64,000 bases of DNA from Siphonodentalium dalli (GCA_032622095.1 CP136063.1:32430987-32494986); one strand, 5' to 3'. Numbered from the stretch's first letter, positions 33,676 to 46,212 are shown. Program-made: numbers and translations. Notes: a model not told the origin generated them from the letters alone.

Positions 33676-34770
33676 CATGCAAGGCTCTCTATATATTAGA
33701 GAATTCACTGATGAAACGGTTTTTCAGGAAGCTCCAGTCATGGAGGAATTACATGAAACACAATATGTTCCAACTAAAATCTTATTTTGTTTGCAGGGAC
33801 ATGTCACCATTACAATACATGTAACTTATTTGTATTTGATATTTCAAGTACCTGTTCTTGACCTACCGGTATACATGTACATATCAATTTTTATTGCATA
33901 TAACATAAGTTATTTGTGTATGACATTTTGAGTACATTTGTATGTTGAGGGCATTGTTAATAAAGTTTATGTTTACTGTCATGCAGGATTATCAGCATTA
34001 AATGTGAAATGTTAGTCCAGGCACATTAGGGTTCACTATGGGGGGAAAAAATGGGAAAAGCTGATTATTTTAGGGATTAATACAGATTAATAAGAACATG
34101 CATCTAAATTTTCAAAAGGGACAATAAAAATTTTCCCAGTGCTAATTACCCTAATTAAATTCATTATTATTTTCAACCAACAAAGAAAATGTGGCGATTG
34201 CCGATTGATCCTAAACATACAATTAATAAACATTGTCCTGATTACATATGGTATCTGTAAATTGTCTGTTGTAAGATTATTGTTTGTTGTATTACTTAAT
34301 GCTTGTTTGAAATGGATGAAACTGTTATAAATTTACTTGAACTTGAATACCATACCTTACATATATGTTGTTACACTAGAAATGTGTAACCAGCTGACTA
34401 TAAAAACTGCAGTACATGACTCATTTTATCCCTTTCATGACAAGAGCTGCGCTGGTGCAGCACTAATGACCCTGTGGCAGTACATTCTCTGTGGCCTCTT
34501 ATTCATATCATATAATGCACTGGCTTAAAAGGTGAAGATAAATATTGTTTGACCAATGCATTATTTTATATACATGCAAGGCTCTCTATATATTAGAGAA
34601 TTCACTGATGAAACGGTTTTTCAGGAAGCTCCAGTCATGGAGGAATTACATGAAACACAATATGTTCCAACTAAAATCTCATTTCGTTTGCAGGGACATG
34701 TCACCATTACAATACATGTAACTTATTTGTATTTGATATTTCAAGTACCTGTTCTTGACCTACCGGTATA

Positions 34771-34982
34771 CAGTAATGCCCAAAGTAATTGACCACTTAA
34801 CTACAGCAGAATTATGGGTAATTTTTCAGGATTTAGTCGGAAATATGGATTGTTGCCATCCATCGGAAAGCTCTCGGCGAGAGCTTTCCAATGAATGGAA
34901 CAAACCCTATTTCCGACTAAATCCTGAAAAATTACCCATAATTCTGCTGTGGTTAAGTGGTCAATTACTTTGGGCATTACTA
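34771..34982. mobile_element. MITE family B, fold-back (212 bp)
   Basis: The left end is CAGTAATGCCCAAAGTAATT and the right end is its inverse with one terminal change. The arms pair almost to the centre at 'gagagcttt/aaagctctc'. The sister block reads 'ccggtatacatgtac' without it, so the target is TA. A deleted relative is at 53027-53159. Confidence 0.93.
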
Positions 34983-35372
34983 TACATGTACATATCAATT
35001 TTTATTGCATATTATAAACATAAGTTATTTGTGTATGACATTTCGAGTACATTTGTATGTTGAGGGCATTGATAATAAAGTTTATGTTTACTGTCATGCA
35101 GGATTATCAGCATTAAATGTGAAATGTTAGTCCAGGCACATTAGGGTTCACTGGGGGGGGGGGGGGGGGATGTGAAAAGCTGATTATTTTAGGGATTAAT
35201 ACAGATTAATAAGAACATGCATCTAAATTTTCAAAAGGGACAATACAAAATTTCCCAGTGCTAATTACCCTAATTAAATTCATTATTATTTTCAACCAAC
35301 AAAGAAAATGTGGCGATTGCCGAATGATCCTAAACATACAATTAATTAGCATTGTCCTGATTACATATGGTA

Positions 35373-35715
35373 CCGCTATTCTCAAAGTAATTGACCAGAA
35401 AAACGGGGTGATACCCCGGTCATGACCGCGGTGATACCGGTAATAAACGGTAGCGGTATCGAGACGGTCATGGCGTGGAGCTACGGTATTGGGCGATAAT
35501 GATACCGTGGTCTTTTAGCGGGCACCGCATTAATTTTGTTGAATACCGCGGTGATTTTCATGGAACTCTTTTAGGGGATGTATTTACTCACACATACTTG
35601 TTCGCGTTAACAAGCGGTATCAGTACCGCGGTATTGGAGGATACCGCGGTATAGTACCGCCATATTAACGGGGTGACACCACATTATTGGTGGTCAATTA
35701 CTTTAAGTATAGCGG
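35373..35715 (+). mobile_element. MITE family A, copy 4 (343 bp)
   Basis: It is flanked by TA at 35371-35372 and 35716-35717. The sister block A has the empty site 'catatggtatctgtaaatt' at about 34247. It is nearly identical to copy 1 apart from a few bases, suggesting recent spread of both. Confidence 0.95.
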
Positions 35716-35845
35716 TATCTGTAAATTGTCTGTTGTAAGATTATTGTTTGTTGTATTACTTAATGCTTGTTTGAAATGGATGAAACTGTTATAAATTTAT
35801 TTGAAAATGAAGAATACCATACCTTACATGTACCGTGTTGTTACA

Positions 35846-36159
35846 TGCAAGTACAAGAATAAATTTCATTTACATGAAGCGGCCCTTCTCATTTTATACA
35901 CCAACTGTCCCCAAGTTACTAATAAAAAAAAAAATTCTCAATCTCAATAAAAGAATTTCCAGTCGGTCGTTAAAATCGAGTCGGACGGGGCGAGGACAAA
36001 CAAATACCTGTGATTACACTGCAAGTGGAAGTATAGTATCCAAGCATAAGCCACGATTTTGAATCTAAAAACAAATGTCAGTGCTTGATATTGATATTTT
36101 TTACTTGCGAATTTGACGTGATCTAGCATGGTTACTTCCTACGATGGAAATTCTTCCAC
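35846..36159. other. Intergenic stretch left of the Harbinger-like MITE
   Basis: No gene is seen. About 36040-36160 ('gcttgatattgatatttttt', 'ggttacttcctacga.ggaaa') resembles 37750-37870, so part of a second repeat surrounds the MITE. Confidence 0.4.
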
Positions 36160-36162
36160 TTA

Positions 36163-36841
36163 GTGCCACCGCAGACGCTACGATTGAAATCGTCAGTGGA
36201 GAAAATCGTAGGTGGAGAAATAGTAGCTTGCCCGCAGACGCTATGGTGCTGCGATGTTTACAGCTACGATTTTATCCACGTGATCGATCACATGATAGCA
36301 AAACGTTAGACCACATTCTCCACATTATGCAACTAAATACATACATGTATGCATGGCATGTTTCTAAATTTTCTAAACTAACAATTTGATGTTGAAAGTT
36401 CAAGTGAAATTGAATATTGTTTTTATTTTGACATTTTTGTACCTGTCAACTCAACAGGCTCAGCTGCCCCAATTGAATTTCAACAATTGCGACAGCCCTC
36501 TTCTCCTTGCCTGATATATGGTATAGGCATGCACTCCCTGTCGTGCCACATCTCCACCAATGTGGCCTCGTTTTTGTAAGTGCAAGAAGTTTGTAAACGT
36601 TGCGCCATTTTTGAATGTTTAATTTTCGTGGTATTTACAACATGACCAGTGCGACAGTGGTCATGTGACAACTACGATCGCGTGCGTTGCCAAGGTCACG
36701 CCACGATTTTCCTGGTAAAATCAAACAGTGCTTGATCGCTACGATTTGGCTACGTGGGCCATGTCGTGGGCATGCGCATTGAATGCTTCCTCCTGCGATT
36801 TTCCCCACTTACGATTTTAATCGCAGCGTATGTGGTGGCAC
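36163..36841. mobile_element. PIF/Harbinger-like MITE (679 bp)
   Basis: The termini GTGCCACCGCAGACGCTACG and the inverse GTGCCACCACATACGCTGCG pair over more than 30 bp. The direct repeat TTA flanks them (36160-36162, 36842-36844). A three-base TWA target is characteristic of PIF/Harbinger. The interior contains further 'cctacgatt'-type words and no ORF. Confidence 0.85.
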
Positions 36842-39016
36842 TTACAATTGAATCATGCATGGTTGCCTTAGTAGTGTACATTCAGACGACCATGATTCAA
36901 TCGTAAGTAGAGGAACCAAGCTAGTCTTGGAATACGACCTTTTAGTATGGCTTACGCCATACAGGTCGTGGAGCCGATATTCTTTGAGCTTAGGCGACTA
37001 GCTAATTTTTTTAAATACACTTAATTTTAAGAATCAACTAACATGGTCATTAATGTCAACATTATTGAAGTTTATATTAGCTCTGACACCTACCAGAACG
37101 TGTGTATAATTCCGTAATTATTTAATCCAAAAATCCAATCCTGAAAACACATGTTGCAAATGGCGGAAGCACGAAAAGTAGGAGGTTCTAAATATCACAT
37201 GACAAACGTGCACGGCACATGTGACAGTTTTCGTGGATTTTTTTGTAGTGAGGCTAGTAGACCAAAGGTCACGCATGCACAGAGTGTAGTTAAACTGGAC
37301 CTAATTGTAGATAGTTTGGATTTTCCACGGGTATTCAGGAACGCGTGCAATGTCTGTGTTTACGTTCTGTTATTTGACGGATATTAAGGATAAATAACAC
37401 GTACATGTAGGTGAGTGGATGGTTTCACACTGGTACTAGTATTTAGTTGATAAATACAAATGCGTTGGTCATAATTGTAACTTTTATAGGAATTATAGCC
37501 GCCTATATTGTGTAAGGGGCAAGATGGATCTTAGCTGGCGTAAGCCATGATACTAAGATCCAATGGATCTAGAACCAAGCCCGACATGATCGTCGATAGT
37601 TTGTTCGGACGCTTGCGATGTTGCATACATTATGATATCATAGATTGTTCCTAAAGCATGTGATTGACTACTGGCCTGCTATCATTTCAAGCTTCGATTT
37701 TTATGTACACACGACTGCGATTAAGCCGCAAGTGGTGATAACCAAGAATGCCACGGTTTAGCATCTAAAATCAAGAGCTTGATATTATTTTATGCCCTAC
37801 GATTTGGACGTGGACATGCGCAGTCCAGCTAACAGTTACTTCCTACGACGGAAATCTGTCCACTTACTGTTGGCATCTAATCAATGGTTGCTGATTGAAT
37901 ATCACCATGTAGAACTTTGAACATAATGACATTGACAATAGGCCTACCATGATTGATGTTTTGATGGTGCATCGAATTTTCCAAGTTTTCTGTTGTTTTC
38001 ATTTGCAAAATTGTCATCACGTTGAAAGTATCTATGCTTAGAAATTATGGACAGATGGAGTTCACAAATATGCACACATACTGACGTAGCTTACCTGCTA
38101 GTCACAGTCGGTTGTTGTGCTCGGTTTATGCCGATATTCACATAAATTGCACCTCGTGTTCACGAATTATTTCTGCGGCGGGACTATTTGTGAATTGTGA
38201 TTGCGTATTAATTTATAGCACAAACTCACATCTCTTCGTCCGTTGTTGTTAGAAATACAACATTTTATAACATTAGTAAACCCCAATACAATTAAATAAG
38301 TAGTTTGTTTCATACAATTGCAGAATATTATGGGTTTAAATTGTCAATACGTTTGGAACTATATGTTATCATCAAATTTTATTTATCGGATTTATTTTTA
38401 GATTTTATCGACGAGCACTGATTGACTGAATCGAAATATTCGTCGATGATCGAAACAAGTTAATAGCCTGGCCCGGGTTACTCTGCTTTAAACTTATGAA
38501 TATTGCACGAATCTATCTAAAATACCGATAGAAATTGAAGATATTCTCTACATGGGCATTGATGCGACTGCTATTAGTTTTCTGGGAAAATGTTTTTTAA
38601 TTTGTAAACAATCATCGACTGATTTGTGTTGGTCTTGACAACCGATTACGACAATATACAAATTATTTATTGGTTATGACCATATTCTAGCGTAATCCAA
38701 GATAAAATACATATATAAATATCATCTTACATATAATCATTATATATTATTACTGCCTATAGACTACAGTAATATATCTATAGTTTCAAGTTTTACGACA
38801 ATAATGCTTTAGGCCCACCGATCCTATGTGCAACATTTCTGCTCCCCAAAATTCAAAATCCAAGGGTCGTATTACTTAAAAATTGGTGACGTCACAAAAT
38901 CAGATATAGCCTATATACGACCCAAACGTCTTTGGTTCGTTAATATGAACATAAGCTAGCTTAATTAACGAACCAAAGCTGAACAACATGGGTGCCCGTT
39001 TGGTGGGGTTGGGCGA
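36842..39016. other. Intergenic stretch with decayed inverted repeats
   Basis: No gene is recognised; a 78-codon frame at 37151-37387 shows no motif. 'ttagtatggcttacgccat' near 36948 and its near-inverse 'ggcgtaagccatgatactaa' near 37539 form an inverted pair, suggesting another decayed element. About 37700-37870 repeats words found at 36000-36160. Confidence 0.4.
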
Positions 39017-39020
39017 TTAA

Positions 39021-39485
39021 AGGTACTCAACCCGATAAAACTCCTCTCAATTACTATTTCAATGGCTTTGGGGGTCAAAAATATTTGATTCGAGTCGAGG
39101 AAGTCACCCATCAAAGCTCAGATTTGTTAGATATCGATTTTAGAAATCTATTATTTTTCATTATCGGGAATACTATCTGGCCCAGAACTCAGTAAAAATT
39201 GCGTTAAAATTACCACTTGATTTTAGAGTTATCCATCCTTGTCTGTTTGAATAGATTTTGAGTACACATCCAGAGCAGATTACGGCAGTTATAAATACTC
39301 ATCTCGAGAATAATAACAAATTTCAAAAATCAATATCTAATAACTCTGAGCTTTGTTTGATGGGTTCCTCGACTCAAATATTTTTTACCCCCAAAGCCAA
39401 AGCAATAGTAATATAGGACCCTCTGATCGGATTGTTGTTGTTGGAATCTGTTGAGATGGGGACCCTCTTTACGGGTTGAGTACCT
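39021..39485 (+). mobile_element. piggyBac-like MITE, intact copy (465 bp)
   Basis: The ends AGGTACTCAACCCG and CGGGTTGAGTACCT are exact inverses, with TTAA on each side (39017-39020, 39486-39489), the piggyBac hallmark. Inner arms such as 'aaatatttgattcgagtcga' and 'tcgactcaaatatttttta' also pair. Relatives are at 31935-32662 and, lacking clear ends, 57238-57600. Confidence 0.87.
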
Positions 39486-39489
39486 TTAA

Positions 39490-40800
39490 CTATTTATGTG
39501 GTCATTCAACCAGTAAAACTGCTGTTGTGACATGGCATAGCGGCTGAAATGACGATAAACCATTATCAACCGACCAACATGGATATTCCTGTGGCTTCAA
39601 TCTCACATGATTGAATCATTTTACAACTGCTACCTCAATTTCATAAAGTTAGAAATATTTTAAATGTGGCCATTTGTTGGTCTAGTTATACAACAGATTT
39701 TCCACTGAATACCAAAGTTAGGTGGGGCAAAACCAGAACCCCTCCCACCAATTATGTGGTTCTAAACTCACCTCATAAATCACCATCTACCAGTACATGT
39801 ACATCTATCAGGACTATGAGTTCGAACTCCGTAAAATAACAGAAGCTGAGAAACTGGTGTGAATTAAACTGTGACGGGGTCTCAAGCATATCTACCCCTG
39901 CACATCAGAAAAATGCCATTAACCTTATCATGACTGGAGCTCAATGAATTTTTGCGAAAAACTTGGTCCAATGCACACTTATATATGGGAGTCTCCCATT
40001 GGGAGCCTCGCATATATAAGAAAAGATATTGGCCAAACAACATTTGCCTTAACATTGTAAACCAGTGCACTTTTATATGCGAGGCTCACCATGAGAGACA
40101 TGCATATATTTGTACATGTATACATCTGCATGTATACGAGTGTGCACAGGCACATTATATTTAATGCTGCACCAGTATGAAAGGGTTAAATGGCAAAAGT
40201 AGCTTGAGGGTGGATGTGATCCATCATATCGCAGGTCAATTCAACCAGTCCCACACAATTTCATGTTCAAGTTCTTGTGTACTAATTTATAGCACAAACT
40301 CATTGCCAGTTGATAGAAATACATGATTTTCAATTTTGTCAATAATTCATAATTTCACTCACCTTGCAGTGTGTAGACTATAGTGACTATTGTTGTTATA
40401 TATTCTGTCATATTTTCACAATAAAAGGTAAACTACCACCATGAATGAAAAGAAATTGCAATTCAATATTCATAATTCTCATTTGCAGTAGCAGTAATTG
40501 AAATACATACAACTGATAAGATATCACTTTAGGCAAATGCTTTAGAATTTCTACAGCAAGTCAGGAGCTTTTACAAGAATCAAAGTGTTGAAAATGAGTT
40601 AATGAAAATCATGAATAATGTAAACATGATTTTACATGTACTCTTGTCGGATCAAAATATTTCTGTCATTTGTTCAGTATAATCGCGGCATGATTGAGAT
40701 TTCTTGTACTATAGTGGAATATAAGACAGGGAACACTCAAGGTTGGGTGTATTTACTATTTAGAGCGAAAATAAAGTAATGGGGAACATCTCTCAGTCTA
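39490..40800. repeat. Intergenic stretch with one inverted-repeat element
   Basis: About 39917-40195 has ends 'ccattaaccttatcatgactgg' and 'gtatgaaagggttaaatgg', roughly inverse to each other and sharing 'atatataagaaaa' and 'cagtgca' words with the interior of the hAT MITEs. The rest is AT-rich with no gene. Confidence 0.5.
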
Positions 40801-43140
40801 ATACAAGGTCATAACTCTGGCAAAGGGCTATAACTCCGAAAAGAGTGCAGACAAAACTTGCCCTGTGAAGGACGGGGTCAAACGAAGGTCTCCACATATA
40901 CACTGTACCTCCGAACCATCTGAATCCTCAATCACAAATTTCCAAGTCAAGGAAGGGTTGTAACTGGCAAATATGAAACTGGTATTTGGGGATCCTTTCC
41001 ACCAACCTATGCTAAACGTACAAGAACACCCTATAATTAACACCCCGAGTTACAAGCTTAAATATTCTTTCAGACACAAATTTCTAACTCAAACAAGGGC
41101 CGTAACTCTGGTAAACATTAGAGGTGTGACTGTCCCAATGGGACTAAGGATACCCCCTTTTTTAAAACACTAAGATGGTTCACATGTCAGTAAACATTTA
41201 GTTAAAATAATAAAATAACAGATTCCCATTGCAGGTACAAAACCCTAACCCCAATCATAAAACCTGTTGAGCAAATGAGAGGCCGATCATGATCGGCAGA
41301 TGTTAACCCATTCCTTCGCGATAGTAAATTACTATGATTGGAAACATAAAGGAGAGTTTTGATGTTGAATTATAGAGCATACTGTTACGTATTATTATAG
41401 ACCATACATGTACATAACTCAACTTATTGGAATTTATGGGTCACTCGCATTTACATGTACCGTATGTAAGATAATGCACTGGAACAGGATCTGTAATGCG
41501 CTGCACCACCACAGCCTTGGTTTAAATGTGAAAAGGTGACCATGGAATAATTACTTGGTCTGCTTGGTCAAGAGATTGCAATTTAAGTTTACAATGACAA
41601 TGTATCACATTCTACCAACACCAGCCATCAAGATAAGATACCATACTGCTGACCCATTGGTATGAATTATTTATACACCACAGCGGTCAACAAATCACAG
41701 GCATCGTTTATGCTGAAGACTGGTATCACTATTAAACCAATAACATTTACATTTTTTGTATAATAACATCAGACCATCTGTAGAGTGATGATCTAGTCTA
41801 CTTTTAACAGCATGTGATCTGAATTGTTGAAACTGTTTTTTTAAATTAGATACAATAACTTTCTTTATCTGCACATTAGCATAAGAGACATCTGAAAATC
41901 ATATAGCCGTATTGTATTAATAGCTACAGTAGTCCAAAGGCATGGGATGGAATTGGTGAATTGGGTTTAATGTCGCTCAAAACAAATTTACCAGTACACA
42001 ACACAATACATGTACGGGTATTTTCTACCGATTAAAAAAAAAATTGATGTGCTGACTCGGGTACCCTTGGCAGAGTTGTAATGGTGTTAGTTTTTCATAT
42101 TTTGTTAATTTTGGAAATGTTTTTTTTTTTTAATTATTTAAACAAATTTTTTATTTTTTTTATTCATTTATTGATATTGTGGTTTTTTTGGATAAATTGA
42201 GCAAGGAATTCAATCTAAAATTTTTTTATTTTTTTTTTAATATAGAGTGAATATTTTTTAGAAAAAGGGCCATAACTCAGTTAAAAATAGATCTGTCTTT
42301 TGGGCTCAGACATTCATATGTAAAATTCCGATCAGATAGAAAATGTTTGAGTTATCGCACCATGCATAAATGTCCATGGACACACAGACAGACGACGAGT
42401 GGTCACTATCTTTATCATACTGTCAACACCATGACAAATTTCATAATGATCTGACCAAAGGTACAACCTGTAGCCCGTGCTAAAGGAAATTGTTGATGAG
42501 TCACACACCCTCACACACACGGACGACGGATACCAAGCCATGGCAATAGCTCGAAAAATGGGGATGTAACTCCACCAAAAAAAGTCTGACAGATGTCATA
42601 ATCGCAGATCCCCATGTTGTGGATGTCTGTGCCAACTTCCATGGAAAATGATCAGAAAACAGCTGAGAAAAACTCCAGACAAATTTATGTCCACAGACAA
42701 GCTGATTGGAGTATAAACCCCCTTCTCCACAACCGCGTTGCAGGGGGTATTATTAATGGACAAAACATTTTCCCCCAACACTACGACATAAGACAACAAA
42801 ATCCAATAATAAAGACATCCACAGCCAGAGGTCAGAGTAGATTTTATATACCGGTAGCATTCTCTACCAATACATGTTTTTTCATTGTAAATTGCTTTGC
42901 AGAAATTGAAAAACGCATCACAAATTGCAAATCCAGTTACACTGATATACAGCATGTTTGTTATGGACGCTACACAAGTCCAGTAAAGGGCCATAACTCT
43001 GGGAAAAAGTCTGAACAAAACCTCCATTATGTGGACATCCACAATCCTGATCTACATGCACCAGCATGCCGAAGGACACCCAAATTGGAATTCCCATTTT
43101 TGAGCTGTGTTGTGAAATGATAGTTATGGACAGACAGAAT
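40801..43140. repeat. Repeat region of 'gccataactctg' type
   Basis: Fragments of one interspersed family occur near 40808 ('ggtcataactctggcaaagg'), 42266 and 42990 ('ggccataactctgggaaa'), joined to pieces like 'gtggacatccacaatcctg'. About 42420-42560 is a 3' fragment of the composite element, ending in 'agccatggcaatagctc'. Homopolymeric A/T stretches fill 42110-42245. Overlapping frames of 168 (plus) and 148 (minus) codons at 42.6-43.1 kb lie in this family and look accidental. Confidence 0.5.
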
Positions 43141-43863
43141 GACCCACCGAAAGGAAAGGCAGACTGAGGTACATGTATCACTATATACCCCTAATCCTTG
43201 GTACGGGTACTTTTACATACTGTATACATGTACATGTACACCAATCAGTAAGCCTGGGGGGGCGGGCTTGTGCATGTACATGTATTTACTCATAAAGTTG
43301 GTACTGGGCTTACTCACAAGGCCCCCTCCCCTTTGCAAACATTCAGTTAGCCTTCAAGTGCTGACATACCATCATGTTTTATATCATTACCGTTATTTTT
43401 ATTTTGGTACTGAAAAAGATAATGTGTTTTATTTATATCATTAAAAAAATTAAGTCACATGATAATGACCAGAAACAGTGACAAGACAGTTCTATACATT
43501 TGGAATAAAAAAAAGCACAGATGTGCTCGAGTACATGTATCTTCTCCTACAGGGTACCTATATTCTACAGGATAGAAAGACATGATTGTATTCACCTTCC
43601 AAATGCTCAACAATTCCAAATTTTCTCACACTGAGCCAAACAACCATGGTCAGCCGGCTTTTCCTGGTTTTTGCCTGTAGCCGTGTGCATTTGTCTGGAG
43701 TTAGACCACTACATGTAGATGTTAGGTTTTATGCAATTTTTCAGGTTAAAATATCTGAATGTTCTCATACCGGGATTGGAATATACGGGTAGAACCATGC
43801 TTTATGAATATATAGGGGGGGTGCAAATGAAAACAATTTGGTTCAAGCGATATATCACATAGC

Positions 43864-45059
43864 CAGGGTTTTCCGCTATACCGGCAGGGGGTTCCCTTGA
43901 CGGCCCAGTTCCCCTCACGAAGTTTTCCCCTCCTGCAATACCCCAGGACATACTGCATGTCTATAAAGTATACAGATGTATAAAACTTCTGAATTTTGTT
44001 GGAATACATGTACATGTAGTACTAAGGAATTTTAAAAGGCGAATTTATTTTATATCTTGTGAGTGTACACACTCTAAACGCGTTGTTAAATTGAAACATG
44101 AAGTGATCGGAACTGACATCGCTAGAAGCTATGCCTTTGAGGCTGGTTACTAGTAGTTACGTTACCCGGTTATGCTATGCAAAAGAGCAGTATTTTAATC
44201 ATACCTGTCATGTTTTATACCGCAAAATATACTATTAACTTTGTAATAGAGCGAGAGAGAAATGTGGGAGTAGCCGCACCGGGCATCAAGGCATCTTACC
44301 GCTATACTTAAAGTAATTGACCACCAATAACGTGGTGTCACCCCGTTAATACCGCGGTACTATACCGCAGTATCCTACAATACCGCGGTACTGATACCGC
44401 TTGTTAATGCGAACAAGTATGTGGGAGTAAATACCTCCCCTCAAAGAGTTCCATGAAAATCACTGCAGTATTAAAAAAAATTAATGCGCTGCCCGCTAAA
44501 AGACTGCGGTATCATTATCGCCCAATACCGTAACTCCACCGCCGTGACCATCTCGATACCGCTACCGTTTATTATCGGTATCACCGCAGTCATGACCGGG
44601 GTATCACCCCGTTTTTCTGGTCAATTACTTTGAGAATAGCGGTACCACTGCCCACAAAGAATACTCGTCAGCCAGATATGTAATCAGCCTTAATATATTC
44701 CGATTATGTTATCCATCCAAAATATCTGCTGATTCTTCCATTGAGTCTTTTAACATTAATGGGCATGTTTAACTCGGGATCCAAATTACTGGTGTTCTGT
44801 ACATCTACTTCGTAAATTAATTTATATCTAATAAATTTACTAGTTTTAAAGTTACAGGTACATGTATAAGGGTTGATAGCTTGGCACTCGGGCACAAATG
44901 TAACAAAACAGTCTGCCATTTCTACTCTCACATGATTCTATTGGCCGATATAACGAAAGTAGTTCAACCAGTGCTAAAAGTAAAACAGGCTACTTTTACC
45001 TGGATTTTTGCCCTTGATGGCTACCGGCCCCATTCCCCTACCCCCTAGCGGAAACCCTG
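43864..45059. mobile_element. TIR transposon remnant (1,196 bp) with 7-bp target duplication
   Basis: The left end CAGGGTTTTCCGCTATACC and the right end, inverse CAGGGTTTCCGCTAGGGGG, pair. ACATAGC flanks both (43857-43863, 45060-45066). There is no transposase frame. A diverged internal relative is at 1600-2240 and a truncated left end at 18477. MITE A copy 5 is nested at 44299-44642. The superfamily is unresolved: the CAGGG end suggests hAT, but the duplication reads as 7 bp. Confidence 0.8.
44299..44642 (-). mobile_element. MITE family A, copy 5 (344 bp), inverted and nested
   Basis: This is the reverse complement of the other family A copies, flanked by TA (44297-44298, 44643-44644). It lies within the 43864-45059 element and is therefore the younger insertion. 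Confidence 0.93.
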
Positions 45060-45476
45060 ACATAGCAAATATCAAAATATCAAATATTCTGAAATGTGTT
45101 GTTCCATGTAGTCTGTAGAATACTCAAATGTGATTATGTGACTAGATCATGTGACTATATACACTGTACTAGTACTATGAAATTATGAAAATGAATGTTA
45201 ATAAAAACTTTGGCAATCTGCCTATCACTAGAAATGTGATTATGTTGACACATTTCTTGATTAAAGACACTCTTACATGATAAATTCAAATACTAGTAGT
45301 ATCGTTATCTGCATTATGCACTGTTCTATTAAAATTTCATGCAATAAACTATTTACAGGGTGGATGTCCAAAACTCACCGGAAAAAAATTCCTGAAATGG
45401 AAAAAAAGGGTGGGTGTCCAAAATAGCCCGTCTGGAAAAAATAAAAATGATCATACATGCCTGGAAATTTTTTTGG

Positions 45477-45506
45477 ACCCCCCCCCCCCCCCCCCCCCTC
45501 CCCCCG
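45477..45506. repeat. Poly-C tract
   Basis: About 22 C, one T, then six more C and GGG. The length is likely to vary between individuals and assemblies; it creates a spurious proline-rich frame. Confidence 0.9.
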
Positions 45507-45628
45507 GGTGGGTAGGGAATTTTTTATTTTTTATCCAGTTGCAGAAATACTGAACTACAATCATGTTGTGGTGAAAGTACTAGTATTACTTGAACAACAC
45601 AGTGGAAATACCCTGCTGGACAAAACAA

Positions 45629-45961
45629 GTGTCCACTTAACTGCGGTGCAGTTAGCATTGCCACCGCGGCCGAAATGCTACCACACCGCAGCTCCACAAG
45701 CTAACTACAGTTGGGCCGTGGTGTAATTGTCATTCGGCATGGTGTACATGTAGTTTCTACGGTGTACTTTCATCAAACTGAAAAAAGACAATACAAACCA
45801 GAAATCTAACCACGGTGTACATGCCATTCGACCGCGAGGGTACTAGTAGTTGCCTTTCGCCACAGTGAACTTGCTGTTTGGCCGCAGTGTACTTGCTGTT
45901 AGGCCGCAGTGTACTTGCTGTTAGGCCGCGGTGCTCAACTGCAGTTACAAACTCTGACACC
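45629..45961. repeat. GC-rich inverted repeat with a 22-bp minisatellite
   Basis: 'gtgtccacttaactgcggtg' on the left and 'caactgcagttacaaactc' plus 'tgacacc' on the right are loosely inverse. At 45860-45927 a 22-bp unit (cgcagtgtacttgctgttaggc) occurs three times. This is probably another decayed fold-back element; the boundaries are approximate. Confidence 0.45.
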
Positions 45962-45963
45962 GC

Positions 45964-46212
45964 CAGGGATGGATCCAGGAATTTTTTGGGGACACCTGTT
46001 TTGGGACCATGATATGCCGAAGAGCCTGCATAAGAAAATGCACTGGCTTACATGTACAAGGTCACGATAAAGGCCAATGTATTATCTTATATATGCGAGG
46101 CTCCTTAGATGGGAGGCTCTCATTTCTATAAGAGAATGCATTGGCACAGGAATTTTGCAAAATTTCAAGAAGCCCCAGTCATGAAAGGGTTAAAATATTT
46201 CTCACTGGACAT
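45964..46212 (-). mobile_element. Truncated hAT-type MITE, third copy
   Basis: It starts CAGGGATGGATCCAGGAAT and follows 124-636, with a deletion of the GC-rich part after 'gatatgccgaa', up to 'ctcactggaca', where similarity stops. The other terminus is missing; a short unique piece then leads into the 120-bp array. Confidence 0.85.

Larger units (their letters stand above)
32972..35845 (+). repeat. Tandem duplication of ~0.9 kb, interrupted three times
   Basis: Block A (32972-34377) and block B (34378-35845) both begin 'gaaatgtgtaaccagctgac' and run in parallel through 'ctcttattcatatcatataa', 'aattcactgatgaaacgg', 'tgactaccggta'-like words and 'gattattgtttgttgtatta'. Without insertions each is about 900 bp and they differ at only a few percent of positions by eye. 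Block A carries the hAT MITE at 33178-33675; block B carries MITE B at 34771-34982, MITE A at 35373-35715 and a longer G run at 35154. Frames of 60-100 codons occur in both but have no protein features. Confidence 0.9.

Noticed and set aside
33629-35063. Paired 78-102-codon ORFs in the duplicated block
   Set aside because: They look duplicated only because the DNA is duplicated; they start inside a MITE in one copy and end differently in the other.
37151-37387. 78-codon ORF as a gene
   Set aside because: No motif, no promoter or splice context, and surroundings made of decayed inverted repeats.
42596-43120. Overlapping 168-codon (plus) and 148-codon (minus) ORFs
   Set aside because: Both lie in the interspersed 'gccataactctg' repeat family and overlap each other on opposite strands; neither has a recognisable domain.
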